Assembly: GCA_015065975.1 (NCBI GenBank)
Contig: SVPG01000021.1
Span: 1 to 35,082 of the forward strand
Direction: 5' to 3'
Source: Oscillospiraceae bacterium
GTDB taxonomy: Bacteria; Bacillota; Clostridia; Oscillospirales; Acutalibacteraceae
Length of the DNA: 35,082 nucleotides
The notes beneath the pieces are model-generated. The model had not been told where the DNA came from and did not search any database. It saw only the letters and a list, made by a program, of their open reading frames with translations. The position numbers were made by a program, and so were the translations under genes. Shown here piece after piece: positions 25,740-34,736 of this stretch (position 1 is its first letter; every line of letters begins with the position of its first letter).

Positions 25740-27942
25740 CGGTCGTTACCTCGCTTTCAGTTGTGGTGGTTGTGGTGGCAGTGGTCTCTTGCGTTGTCTG
25801 CGAAGGAGTCTCAATTTTGAGAATTGCTTCAAGGTTTGCGATTATCTCCTTCTGTGTATCGCTTGGTGACTCGATGGTGCTGTACGAATTGTAAGCCGCC
25901 TGAGCGACCTGCGTGAAATTCTTTGTTGCGGTATTTGTATAAAGAACACGCTCGACACCGTCAACATCTTTGTAAATAAGATATCCTCTTGCCGTTACAT
26001 TTGTATTGAAGAAGGATTCGGGAATGTCGATAAGAACACCCGTATAGGTTAGCTGTGCATCATCTTCGCTGAGGATATTTACCGCAGGAATGCGAAGAAC
26101 ACTCTTTGTGTCAAGCTCAAGCTCCGCACTGCCGAGAGTACCTGCTCCGATTATCAGCGTTCCGTATTCGACTATATCGGTATTATTGAACACTTCGTCC
26201 TTTTTGATCTGTATGCCGAAACGGATACCGTAAGGATCGCTGACCCTTATGCTTGCGCCGAGCAATGTCATATCGATATCGGGAACGACCTCGACGGTAC
26301 AGGTCGTGCTCGTTTCGTAACCGCTCACGGTTATGACAGCCGTACCATATCCGACAGCAGTAAGCCTGCCGTTACCGTCAACCTCAACGCACTTGCTCGA
26401 GCTTACGAACGAAATAACATCGGTAGCGCTTGCCGGCTCAACAGCAACCTCGAGCTGTTTTTCCTCACCGAGCTTCATCGAAATATCCTGCTCCGATACG
26501 GATATCGACTGTGCGGGAATTTCGGGGACTGTCGGTGCTGTTGTTGTGGTCACGGTTGTTGTAGGCTCAGTCGCTGCAGGCGGTGTGTATGAAAGCGACT
26601 CATACATAAACTCGGTTATCTTCGAGCACACAGCATAAACACCCTGAGAATCGCGGTTTGCACTCGCGCCGGTTGTTATGACGACAACTCCGCATCGGGT
26701 CGTCGGGTTATACGAAGCCATGGAAAGAACTCCGTAGGCGTTGCCCGTATGATAATAAAGCTCGCTCTGACCGTAGAGATTCGCCTTGTATCTGAGCGGC
26801 ATGCACTGGCTGAAGGTTCCGCCGTTTTCCGACGCTGTGAACAGTTTTTTCTCCATCGCGGAAACGGAAGCCTCCGAAAGATAACGCGTACCGTCGTATG
26901 TACCGTCGTTTGCAAGCACTGCGACAAGCTTTGCCATATCTTTCGCACTTATCGTCAGACCGCCTGCAAAGCTGTTTGTGTTGCAGCCGTATTCTCTCGG
27001 CTTGATCGTAGCCTGATTGACGACACTGCGCGCAACGCTTCCGTCGCTGTAATAGAGCGTCGCAAGCTTGCCCGAGGATATTGCTCCCGCGTGCCACGAA
27101 GCCTCTATACCGAGAGAGGAGAAGAACTGCTCGTCGGCATAATCGGAAAGATTCTTTTCAAGCACCAGCTCAAGGGTTGTTCCGGCAGCGCCGACTGCAT
27201 AATTGCAGTATTTCCATACAGATGCCGAACCGACAGTGCCGCTGTTATAGCTCGATGCCGATATTATCTGAGCGAGTGTTTCTTCCCTTGTATAAACGTA
27301 GCTCAGCTCCTTGAGGGTCGATGTGTGAGAAAGGAGCGATCTGAGAGTCACCGCTTTCGGCACCGATGCCGACCAGAAGCTGCCGATGTTTGCATCGATA
27401 TCGACCAGTCCCTGCTCCTGCATACGCATCGCGCTCATTGCGACGACTATCTTCGAAAGTGACGCAACTCTAATCTTGGTATCGGTCGTCATGGCCGATG
27501 TACTTTTTGTTGAGTAGCCGTAATTGTATACCGACGTGACCTTTCCGTTTTCTATCAGCGCGACCTGCGTTCCGACCGCACCGTAAGCCTGCGAAACGGT
27601 ATCGATATAGGTCTGAGCATCACTGTAGTCGCAAACAAGCTTTTTGCTGTACTGACCTGTTACCCAGCCTTTTTTTGTGCCGCTGTAGATAATCTGATAC
27701 CATGTCGTGCCGGAGCCGTCCTTCGTCTGGGACACGTACTGATATTCAGTACCTCTCGTCGCCGAAAGAATGATATCATAATCTGTGCCCGCACCCGCAC
27801 GCACATTGACGGTCGAACCCGATATGATTACCGATACGTCCGCCGATGCCTGCGCATACATCGGGCATACAAGCGCTGCAATTATCTGCATTATCAAAAC
27901 CGCGCACAGCGTCACAGTCAAAAACCTCACGGATTTTTTCAT
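25729..27942 (-). CDS. Secreted SH3 - serine hydrolase - Ig-like multidomain protein
   Basis: This 737-residue protein has a signal peptide (about 1-33), then an SH3_3-type domain (35-100, STVNVRAGAGTDYDII). A class C beta-lactamase/penicillin-binding-like domain (about 105-445) has SLSK (Ser161, Lys164), YCN (Tyr245, Asn247) and HTG (398-400), so all three active-site motifs are present. A Thr/Pro linker (455-475) leads to a BIG2 Ig-like domain (478-552). Next is a C-terminal domain I do not recognise (558-690, GASIRVSDPYGIRFGIQI), then a Thr-rich tail. It likely acts on peptidoglycan peptides or D-amino-acid esters at the surface; the substrate cannot be told. It has its own promoter and is coupled to the Thr-rich membrane protein. 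Confidence 0.88.
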   Translation of the reverse strand: MKKSVRFLTVTLCAVLIMQIIAALVCPMYAQASADVSVIISGSTVNVRAGAGTDYDIILSATRGTEYQYVSQTKDGSGTTWYQIIYSGTKKGWVTGQYSKKLVCDYSDAQTYIDTVSQAYGAVGTQVALIENGKVTSVYNYGYSTKSTSAMTTDTKIRVASLSKIVVAMSAMRMQEQGLVDIDANIGSFWSASVPKAVTLRSLLSHTSTLKELSYVYTREETLAQIISASSYNSGTVGSASVWKYCNYAVGAAGTTLELVLEKNLSDYADEQFFSSLGIEASWHAGAISSGKLATLYYSDGSVARSVVNQATIKPREYGCNTNSFAGGLTISAKDMAKLVAVLANDGTYDGTRYLSEASVSAMEKKLFTASENGGTFSQCMPLRYKANLYGQSELYYHTGNAYGVLSMASYNPTTRCGVVVITTGASANRDSQGVYAVCSKITEFMYESLSYTPPAATEPTTTVTTTTAPTVPEIPAQSISVSEQDISMKLGEEKQLEVAVEPASATDVISFVSSSKCVEVDGNGRLTAVGYGTAVITVSGYETSTTCTVEVVPDIDMTLLGASIRVSDPYGIRFGIQIKKDEVFNNTDIVEYGTLIIGAGTLGSAELELDTKSVLRIPAVNILSEDDAQLTYTGVLIDIPESFFNTNVTARGYLIYKDVDGVERVLYTNTATKNFTQVAQAAYNSYSTIESPSDTQKEIIANLEAILKIETPSQTTQETTATTTTTTESEVTTDEQ

Positions 27943-27999
27943 TGATCTATTCCCCTTCTCAAAGGCAGATTGAAACCCTGATATACAGTATACTTATTT

Positions 28000-28028
28000 A
28001 TATTACCACGTTTTATCCTTTCGGTCAA
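28000..28028 (-). promoter_or_regulatory. Promoter of the serine hydrolase gene
   Basis: On the minus strand TTGACC (28023-28028), a 17-bp spacer and TAATAT (28000-28005) lie about 60 bp before the ATG. The -35 is only 8 bp after the stop of the upstream esterase gene, with no terminator between them, so esterase transcripts may also read into it. Confidence 0.75.
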
Positions 28029-28036
28029 CAGGCCAA

Positions 28037-28912
28037 CTACCGATTTACGATATACCTGCTCATAAATCCGAGCTCGTCATCATTTGCCTGCTTTGCCGTT
28101 TCGGTGTGAAAATCAACGTGAAATACATGACCTGTATTTTCGTCCCCGTAAATTTTGTATTCACACGGCACACCTTTTTCAAGCAGAAGCTCCGCCATCG
28201 GCTCACAGCAATCGAGCAGGAAATCGCCCTTGGAGCTCAGCAGATAGGTCGGAGGAAAATCGGCAGTTATATAATCGAGCACACGAAGCTTTTCGCCGAA
28301 CCTCTGAGGATTTGACGTAAAATAATCTCTCAGCAGAGAGCTGATGCCGCTCTTTTTCTTTGTAAATTCCACCATATCGTACATTCCGCAGTTGAGTCCT
28401 ACTGCCGCAAGGCGGAATTTCGGCGGTTTTACCCCCATAACATCGGCATACTCACCGTTTGACCATATGGCTGCATACTGGCTCGCAAGCTGAGCACCTG
28501 CGGAATCGCCCACCATCATGATGTTTTCCGTATCAAGCCCATATTCTTCGCAATTTGCACAGACCCACTGCATGACCGCATTGAGATCCTCGAGCGGTGC
28601 CGGAAACTTGTATTTCGGAGCAAGACGGTAATTGAAGCTCACCACGGTGAATCCGCGCGCAGCAAGATCACAGCAATAGAATTTGTAGGGCTTTGTGCTG
28701 CCGTAGACATATCCGCCGCCGTGCACATTTATCACGGTCGCACGGGACTTTCTGTCCTTCGGTCGGCAGATATCGAGCGTGTGCCATTTCGGATCGTTTC
28801 CGTAACGCAGCCCTTCGATATATTCTATATTCCCGGGAACAGTCCGTCCCCTATCACGTTTTGTATCATATATCTCACATTTTGTTTTGAACAAAAATCC
28901 TGCTATCGACAT
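28037..28912 (-). CDS. HSL-family alpha/beta hydrolase (esterase)
   Basis: This esterase of about 291 residues belongs to the hormone-sensitive-lipase (family IV) class. It has the oxyanion motif HGGG (in INVHGGGYVYGS), the nucleophile elbow GDSAG, the acid in the SSKGDFLLD region and the histidine in NTGHVFHVDF. ATG 28912 is chosen over ATG 28918 because GAGGGGG then lies seven bases upstream. No signal peptide is visible, so it is cytoplasmic. Its natural ester substrate is unknown. It is transcribed from its own promoter, divergent to the AIM24-family gene. Confidence 0.9.
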   Translation of the reverse strand: MSIAGFLFKTKCEIYDTKRDRGRTVPGNIEYIEGLRYGNDPKWHTLDICRPKDRKSRATVINVHGGGYVYGSTKPYKFYCCDLAARGFTVVSFNYRLAPKYKFPAPLEDLNAVMQWVCANCEEYGLDTENIMMVGDSAGAQLASQYAAIWSNGEYADVMGVKPPKFRLAAVGLNCGMYDMVEFTKKKSGISSLLRDYFTSNPQRFGEKLRVLDYITADFPPTYLLSSKGDFLLDCCEPMAELLLEKGVPCEYKIYGDENTGHVFHVDFHTETAKQANDDELGFMSRYIVNR

Positions 28913-28945
28913 ATTCATTCCCCCTCGGCAACTGATGTTATCATA

Positions 28946-28974
28946 ATTATATCAACAACAAAAATATCGGTCAA
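28946..28974 (-). promoter_or_regulatory. Promoter of the esterase gene
   Basis: On the minus strand TTGACC (28969-28974), a 17-bp spacer and a perfect TATAAT (28946-28951) lie 33 bp before the start codon. The -35 is only 22 bp from the -35 of the divergent AIM24-family promoter. Confidence 0.85.
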
Positions 28975-28996
28975 TCATATCTTTGTCAAATTTATA

Positions 28997-29025
28997 TTGC
29001 AACATACCGCTCAAAGGTGTAGAAT
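28997..29025 (+). promoter_or_regulatory. Promoter of the AIM24-family gene
   Basis: TTGCAA (28997-29002), a 17-bp spacer and TAGAAT (29020-29025) predict a transcript start near 29032, at the first of three phased repeats. Confidence 0.75.
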
Positions 29026-29030
29026 AAAGT

Positions 29031-29057
29031 CGATATCGGTCGATATCAGACTATATC
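29031..29057 (+). repeat. Three 10-bp phased C(G/T)ATATC repeats (possible operator)
   Basis: CGATATC occurs at 29031 and 29041 and CTATATC at 29051, at one-helical-turn spacing, right at the predicted transcription start. Such phased repeats are typical of sites where a dimer or oligomer binds one face of the DNA. No matching regulator is encoded in the window. Confidence 0.55.
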
Positions 29058-29081
29058 GCATTTGGAAAGAGAGGATAAAAC

Positions 29082-29765
29082 ATGAAGTATCAGATTTTAG
29101 GCGAACCCCTTCCTGTTGCAATCTGCTCGGTCGATCCCGGCGAAACACTCATAACAGAGCGCGGATCCATGAGCTGGATGAGCCCGAACATGAGAATGGA
29201 AACAAAGGGCACAGGCGGACTCGGCAAGATGATCGGTCGCGCTTTCTCGGGCGAATCGATGTTTCAGAACAAATTCACCGCTGAAGGCGGCCCCGGACAG
29301 ATCGCTTTTGCTTCCAGCTTCCCCGGCTCCATACGCGCATTCGAGATCGCTCCCGGACGCGAAATGATCGTTCAGAAATCGGGTTTCCTCGCAAGTGACG
29401 CAACCGTTGAGCTTTCCGTACATTTCCAGAAGAAGCTCGGCGCAGGCCTTTTCGGCGGCGAAGGCTTCATAATGCAGAAGCTTTCCGGCTACGGCACCGC
29501 TCTTGTCGAGATCGACGGTTTTGCTGTTGAGTACAATCTGCAGCCCGGCCAGTCAATGATAATCGACTCGGGTTATCTTGCTGCAATGTCTGCAACCTGC
29601 TCAATGGATATCCAGATGAACAAGGGCTTCAAGAACATGTTCCTCGGCGGCGAGGGAATGTTCAACACCGTAGTCACAGGCCCCGGTGTCATCATTCTTC
29701 AGACCCTGCCCGCATCGGGATTTGCGAGAGCACTTCTCCCCTATCTCCCCGCAGTATCCCCGTAA
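29082..29765 (+). CDS. AIM24/TIGR00266 family protein
   Basis: The 227-residue protein has the double-psi-like beta pattern and motifs of the AIM24 family: GETLITERGSMSWMS, GPGQIAFASSFPGSIRAFEI, EGFIMQKLSGYGTALVEIDG and the C-terminal GEGMFNTVVTGPGVIILQTLP. Glycine-rich turns repeat about every 20 residues. Bacterial members are soluble and of unclear function; the yeast homologue supports mitochondrial membrane organisation. The ATG follows AGAGGATAAAAC. The gene is monocistronic, with a promoter carrying phased repeats and a strong terminator. Confidence 0.92.
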   Translation: MKYQILGEPLPVAICSVDPGETLITERGSMSWMSPNMRMETKGTGGLGKMIGRAFSGESMFQNKFTAEGGPGQIAFASSFPGSIRAFEIAPGREMIVQKSGFLASDATVELSVHFQKKLGAGLFGGEGFIMQKLSGYGTALVEIDGFAVEYNLQPGQSMIIDSGYLAAMSATCSMDIQMNKGFKNMFLGGEGMFNTVVTGPGVIILQTLPASGFARALLPYLPAVSP

Positions 29766-29786
29766 GCAACTGATCAAATATCAGAA

Positions 29787-29823
29787 CACCCCGAATCTTT
29801 GTGATTCGGGGTGCTTTTCTTTT
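29787..29823 (+). terminator. Terminator after the AIM24-family gene
   Basis: CACCCCGAATC (29787-29797) pairs perfectly with GATTCGGGGTG (29803-29813) and is followed by CTTTTCTTTT. Its U-tract touches the end of the convergent hscC-type gene. Confidence 0.92.
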
Positions 29824-31501
29824 ACTGCAATGAATCGAGAAACTCGATAAGCTCGCGTCTTGTTTTTTCTATTTCTGCCGCATCTCCCTTGCCCATAGCA
29901 CGTTCAAAGGCGCTGATGTATCGGTCGATCGTAAGACGTCGATCGCCCGTCGCCTCCTCATACGCACAGTCGGCAAGATAGAGTGCCAGCTTGTTCTCCT
30001 CAAGCTCTCTCGGGCTTATCTTGAGATAGGCAAGCTCCTCCATACGTTTCTTTGCTTCCTCGTCGGACATTTTGTTGCCTTCGCCCTTTATTATCATAGT
30101 CCTGACAAGACCTGTCGAATGAACTCTTACCTTTACCTCGAGCAGGGAGTTTATGTCGTAGGTATAGGTTATATCGACAGCCTCCTCACCCTTCGGCTTT
30201 GACGGCACGGGAACATTGAGCTCACCGAGACATAGATTGTTCTTTGTCATACGGCTCTCGCCCTGAAGTATCTTTACGCACACCATCGTCTGGTAATCGT
30301 GAGCGGTATAGACCGTCTGAGTCCTGCTCACGGGGATAACCGTGTTGCGCTCGATAATGGGCAGATAATGTCCGCTCTCTTCAAAAAGTCCGTTGTTGTG
30401 GACGACATCGGTGCCAAGGGTAAATGGACACACGTCGGTGAGGATAACCTCTCTGACGGCTGCCGCGCGCTGCTTCATGGCACTCTGCAGAGCTGCTCCC
30501 GCCGCAACCGCTTCATCGGGATTGACGCTGCTTTTGGGCGCTCTTCCGAACATTGCTGCCGCAAGCTTTTTCACTATCGCCGATTTTGTTGCTCCGCCGA
30601 CAAGCACGACCTCATCTATCTCGGAAGCTTTGACGCCCGCGTCCTTCAGACTGCGTTCAACAGGTCTGCGCAGCCTCTCAAAAAGCGGCTCGCACGCCTG
30701 CTCATATTCCTCGGCGGTAACGGCAAAGCTCTTCTTCTCACCGCCGACCGTACACTCCATAACTGCCGCAGGAGCGTTAGACAGCGCACACTTGCACTTT
30801 TCCGTCAGCTCTCTTATCTGCGCTCTTTCCTCGTAGGTTGCAGCAAGCAGCGATACTCCGCATTTTCTGCAGAACATCTGCTCGATAACATCGGTGAAAT
30901 CCTCACCGCCGAGATAATTGTCACCCGCGATGGATCGCACCTCGATTATCCTGCCCGTTCTTGCGAGAATGGAAACGTCAAAGGTTCCTCCACCGAGATC
31001 AAAGACCAGATATTTCGCCCTTTCTCTGCCGTCCATGAGTCCGTATGCAAGCGCTGCCGCCGTCGGCTCGCTTATTATGCGTTCCACCTTGAGTCCCGCC
31101 AGCTCACCTGCGCGTTTTGTCGCCTTTCTCTGCATATCGTTGAAATATGCTGGCACGCTTATGACCGCTTCATCGACCTTCTGTCCGAGAAAGACTTCAG
31201 CGTCCTCCTTGAGTGAACGCAGTATAAACGAAGACAGCTCTTCCGCCCGAAGCTTTTTGTCTCCGAGCGTGTATTCGCGGTCTGTACCCATACTGCGCTT
31301 GAAGACCGCCGCCGAACTGAGCGGACGGCGCAGGCTGCGCGCAAGCGCAGTCTTGCCGACGAGCACTGTGCCGTCATCGTCCAGACTTACGACCGACGGT
31401 GTCAGATGCTCACCGAGACGGTTCGGGATTATTTTGACGCTTTTGCCGTCATAGCAGGCGACAAGACTGTTTGTGGTTCCGAGATCTATGCCTACAATCA
31501 T
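29822..31501 (-). CDS. hscC: HscC-type Hsp70 chaperone
   Basis: This Hsp70 has 559 residues, much shorter than DnaK (about 600-640) and matching HscC. The ATPase domain (1-345) has [24 protein letters not shown] and [10 protein letters not shown]. The J-protein contact residues [10 protein letters not shown] (about 120-129) and Arg141 (equivalent to DnaK Arg167) are kept. The linker [15 protein letters not shown] (about 349-363) leads to the substrate-binding beta domain (about 360-480), then a short helical lid of about 80 residues with no DnaK-type C-terminal extension. The ATG overlaps the stop of the J/TPR gene by four bases (ATGA), so the two are coupled. The client set is unknown. No grpE or nucleotide-exchange factor lies nearby; HscC of E. 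coli exchanges nucleotide fast without one. Confidence 0.93.
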   Translation of the reverse strand: MIVGIDLGTTNSLVACYDGKSVKIIPNRLGEHLTPSVVSLDDDGTVLVGKTALARSLRRPLSSAAVFKRSMGTDREYTLGDKKLRAEELSSFILRSLKEDAEVFLGQKVDEAVISVPAYFNDMQRKATKRAGELAGLKVERIISEPTAAALAYGLMDGRERAKYLVFDLGGGTFDVSILARTGRIIEVRSIAGDNYLGGEDFTDVIEQMFCRKCGVSLLAATYEERAQIRELTEKCKCALSNAPAAVMECTVGGEKKSFAVTAEEYEQACEPLFERLRRPVERSLKDAGVKASEIDEVVLVGGATKSAIVKKLAAAMFGRAPKSSVNPDEAVAAGAALQSAMKQRAAAVREVILTDVCPFTLGTDVVHNNGLFEESGHYLPIIERNTVIPVSRTQTVYTAHDYQTMVCVKILQGESRMTKNNLCLGELNVPVPSKPKGEEAVDITYTYDINSLLEVKVRVHSTGLVRTMIIKGEGNKMSDEEAKKRMEELAYLKISPRELEENKLALYLADCAYEEATGDRRLTIDRYISAFERAMGKGDAAEIEKTRRELIEFLDSLQ

Positions 31502-34500
31502 TTCCTGTTTTCCTTCTTAAGCTCTTTTTTGTGTTCCTTGCGGATTCTGTCGGCTATGTAAACAAAATCATATTCGTCAAGAGCAAAGCGGTTCGCTTCG
31601 GCACACGTCTCGACCGCCTTATCGTATTCTCCGACAGCTTCGTAATACTCGGCAAGCGCAAGATAAGCGTCCTTGCACTTGGGGTAACGGCAATGCTCGC
31701 AGAGCGGCATCTCAAGCGCCTGATCGATGTAGGGCTTCGCCTTCTCGGGATATCCCGCCGCAATGTAGCACAGAGCGTATTTTGTGACGTAAAGAGCCTC
31801 TTCCTCTTTTCCCCATCTTCTCTCCTTCATCACTTCAAGGAAACGCGCAAAGCACTTTTCACGCTCTTCGGTCATACCGAGCCTGCCCATACAGACAAGT
31901 CTGTCGTCGAACATATCGAGCTGTTCGGGATTCATCTCCTCGACCTTGCCGTAATACTCCATCGCCTTTTTGAAGTTTCCGCGATGACGCTCGTATCTTC
32001 CGAGACGCTCGTATCTGAAACTGCTGTCCACGGGCAGCTTCGATATCGTTTTGTAATACAGCTTATGATTTCCCTGAAGTCTGTAAACATCTGCCATCAT
32101 AAGCAGATACTGAATCTCGCTTATTCTCTCTTTTTCCTTGTGTTCGGTTATTCTTTCGGTAGCCTCGGAGAGCCGCGCCGCTTCAATAAAGACCTCGATC
32201 TCATATCTTGCGTCCTCATTGCTGCCAAACATCTCGAGGTTCTTGCGGTAAGCCTGTGCCGCTTCATCATATCTGCCGACTCTCGCAAGCGCTTTTGCAA
32301 GATTGCGGTTGACATATCTTCTTCGGGCATTCTCGTCGAGTCGGTCGTTGAGCTCGGAAGCTCTCCTGTGAGCCTCGACTGCCTCTTCAAAGCAGAACTT
32401 GTATTCATACGCAAAACCGAGATTCGTGTATGCTCTGACATAGTTTTCGTCAAGCTCGATCGACCTCTCGAAGCTTTCCTTCGCCTCGTCGTAGCGTCCC
32501 AGATAGAGCAGACACAGACCGATCATATCGCAAACTCCCGCGCTTTCGTTTGTCTCACAGCGCAATCTGTAATACTCAAGCGCCTTCTCATACTCGCGCA
32601 GGTCATAATAATTGTTTGCATATCCGATGGGGAAGCTGTATCTTCCCGGATACTCAAGATTTATCTTGTCATATGTCTCGATGGCTTCTTTCGGTCTGTC
32701 GAGATTTTCGAGCAGAGTGGTCTTGAGATAAAGCAGATCATAGCAATTATCTCTGTGCTCAAGTCCCTTTTCCACGAGCTCGAGACGTTCCTCGTAAGAT
32801 TTATCCTCCGCGAGCTCTGCCGCACGGTAATAAATCTCATAGGGGAAGAACATACTGTTCTGATTTTTCTCCATATTTTCGACTATCGAAAGATATTTTG
32901 CAAGAGCCTCTTCCTTTTTGCCCTCACCCTCGAGCACACGTGCATTACAGTATTCGAGAACATCGCCCTCGACACCGTTCTCCTCGAGATATTTTATTAT
33001 CTCGTTTGCACCGTCATACTGTTCCGCGTCGCACAGAATGCGGATACGGTAAACATAGCATTCGAGATCACGGGTATATTCTATCGATTCGCCGAAGCTG
33101 TTGAAGGCGCTCTGAAGCATACCGAGTTCATACTGCTCGCAGCCGAGAATGAAGAATGGCCACGAACCGGGTTTTACCTGTGTCATGAGTTCCGCCTCAT
33201 GCAGTGCCTTTTCGTAATCCCTGTACACTCTGCGGAAAATAATTCTGCGCAGATCGTGGCATTCGCTCGCTCTCTTATCGCTCGCCTCGAGAGAACGCTC
33301 GGTCATCTCAAGCGCTTCCTCGTAGCGTTCGAGCTTTGCAAGAGAGTTTGCCTGAACATAATAAATATCGTAAAGCTTGTTCTTGCGGTCTTTTCCGTCC
33401 TCGCTGTCAGCTTCGGGAAGCTGAGCGACAGCCTCTTCCCAGAGCTTTGCATACTCGAGAGACTTTTCTGCATCGTCTGAACTGTTATAAAGCTTGCTGC
33501 AGAGATTGTAAAGATCGCACTTGTCTTCGACGGTTTCAGGCTCGATCTTCTGTGCAAGCTCCTTCGACTTATCGTAATCGTCCGACTGCAGACAACTCCA
33601 CGCATAGTCTATCATTTCGCGAACGGTGATCGTTCCGTCGGCAAGCTTTTCGTCGTACTGATCGATAAGCTTTTTGCACGTGTCTTCAAACGTCTGTCTC
33701 AGAGACTGCTCAAAGGGATATTCGTGCACGAGCAGTGCGAGCATATCCTTTGCCTCTGTCAGTCTGCCCGTCATTGTGCAGCACTGTGCGTAAATATATC
33801 TCGACTGACCGTGTTCCATCTCCCTGAGCTTTTCAAGATCGGGCATAGCCTCCTCATATCTTCCGGAATTGAAGAATATTCCTGCGCGCAGATAGATTAT
33901 CTCGTCATCGCTGTCATACTTCTCACAAAGCTCGTTTGCAATCTCAAGAGCTTTGTCAAAGTCTTTTCTGTTCATATAAAGACGTGCATAAAGAGCGCGT
34001 GTATACGGGTGGATTATTCCCGTTTTTTCGATATCGGCTATGGTCTGCTCGGCGCTGTCGAGATCACCGTCTCTCATCTCGTTCCGAGCCTTGTAGTGAA
34101 GCTCAAAATAGCAGTCGGGATCGCCCGTTGTATTCTCGTCGAACAGCTCATACGGAACGGCGGGGGGATTGTCCATACCCGAGATAACACACTCGTCGAT
34201 ATAATCCCTGGGGAATATTTCATAGAGCTCTTCCCTGTTTTCCTTAATGGAAAACTCCTCGTCAAAAAGGCACCACACGTCCTGCGGCAGTGCGTTCTTT
34301 TTCATCGCAAAACCGAGCAGAGCGTTGCGTGCATCGGTGCGCGAATCGAGCGATCTGCACACGTCGTCCTTGAAAAGCTCACGCCACTGAGAAAGATCCG
34401 TTCTGCGCGAAAACTCACCGTATATCTCTCCAACCTTCTCAAGCCACAGATCAATCGGCGTCTTCTCTCTCTCCTGCTCATCATCACATTCTTTCGCAAA

Positions 34501-34650
34501 TGCAAGAGCTTCCTCATATTCCGTGCGCAGTGCCATAAACTCCTCGGGCTTTTCCTCGGGATGAACAAGCTTTAATTTTTCATGATAGGCTTCGGTTATT
34601 GCATCGACATCTTTCGTCTTTTCAATACCGAGATTTATCCACATTTCCAT
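31498..34650 (-). CDS. J-like domain (HPE) plus long TPR array, partner of HscC
   Basis: ATG 34650 is chosen because GGAGG lies seven bases upstream; the GTG at 34656 is too near it. The 1050-residue soluble protein opens with a J-like domain (residues 1-50): [35 protein letters not shown] and [14 protein letters not shown]. The canonical HPD reads HPE. After an acidic linker, residues of about 180-1040 are almost all helical pairs in TPR rhythm (for example [61 protein letters not shown]). It ends in a basic tail ([13 protein letters not shown]). TPR arrays usually bind protein clients, so this may select targets for the Hsp70 encoded next. No signal peptide or membrane helix is visible. Confidence 0.88.
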   Translation of the reverse strand: MEMWINLGIEKTKDVDAITEAYHEKLKLVHPEEKPEEFMALRTEYEEALAFAKECDDEQEREKTPIDLWLEKVGEIYGEFSRRTDLSQWRELFKDDVCRSLDSRTDARNALLGFAMKKNALPQDVWCLFDEEFSIKENREELYEIFPRDYIDECVISGMDNPPAVPYELFDENTTGDPDCYFELHYKARNEMRDGDLDSAEQTIADIEKTGIIHPYTRALYARLYMNRKDFDKALEIANELCEKYDSDDEIIYLRAGIFFNSGRYEEAMPDLEKLREMEHGQSRYIYAQCCTMTGRLTEAKDMLALLVHEYPFEQSLRQTFEDTCKKLIDQYDEKLADGTITVREMIDYAWSCLQSDDYDKSKELAQKIEPETVEDKCDLYNLCSKLYNSSDDAEKSLEYAKLWEEAVAQLPEADSEDGKDRKNKLYDIYYVQANSLAKLERYEEALEMTERSLEASDKRASECHDLRRIIFRRVYRDYEKALHEAELMTQVKPGSWPFFILGCEQYELGMLQSAFNSFGESIEYTRDLECYVYRIRILCDAEQYDGANEIIKYLEENGVEGDVLEYCNARVLEGEGKKEEALAKYLSIVENMEKNQNSMFFPYEIYYRAAELAEDKSYEERLELVEKGLEHRDNCYDLLYLKTTLLENLDRPKEAIETYDKINLEYPGRYSFPIGYANNYYDLREYEKALEYYRLRCETNESAGVCDMIGLCLLYLGRYDEAKESFERSIELDENYVRAYTNLGFAYEYKFCFEEAVEAHRRASELNDRLDENARRRYVNRNLAKALARVGRYDEAAQAYRKNLEMFGSNEDARYEIEVFIEAARLSEATERITEHKEKERISEIQYLLMMADVYRLQGNHKLYYKTISKLPVDSSFRYERLGRYERHRGNFKKAMEYYGKVEEMNPEQLDMFDDRLVCMGRLGMTEEREKCFARFLEVMKERRWGKEEEALYVTKYALCYIAAGYPEKAKPYIDQALEMPLCEHCRYPKCKDAYLALAEYYEAVGEYDKAVETCAEANRFALDEYDFVYIADRIRKEHKKELKKENRK

Positions 34651-34681
34651 AATCACGCCTCCGTTTTTTAATCAATTTATT

Positions 34682-34710
34682 ATTTTATCAAAAAAGCATC
34701 GTCAATTCAA
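34682..34710 (-). promoter_or_regulatory. Promoter of the J-TPR/hscC operon
   Basis: On the minus strand TTGAAT (34705-34710), a 17-bp spacer and TAAAAT (34682-34687) lie 32 bp before the ATG. A second reading, TTGACG-17-TAATAA, is shifted by 5 bp. No CIRCE-type inverted repeat is present, so HrcA control is unlikely. Confidence 0.6.
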
Positions 34711-34736
34711 TATACAGTGCTTATTTTTACAGGGCA

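Noticed and set aside
29787-29823. Terminator for the hscC-type gene on the minus strand
   Set aside because: The hairpin is close to the hscC stop, but the run following it on the minus strand is TTCTGATATTT, not a U-tract. It serves the AIM24-family gene.
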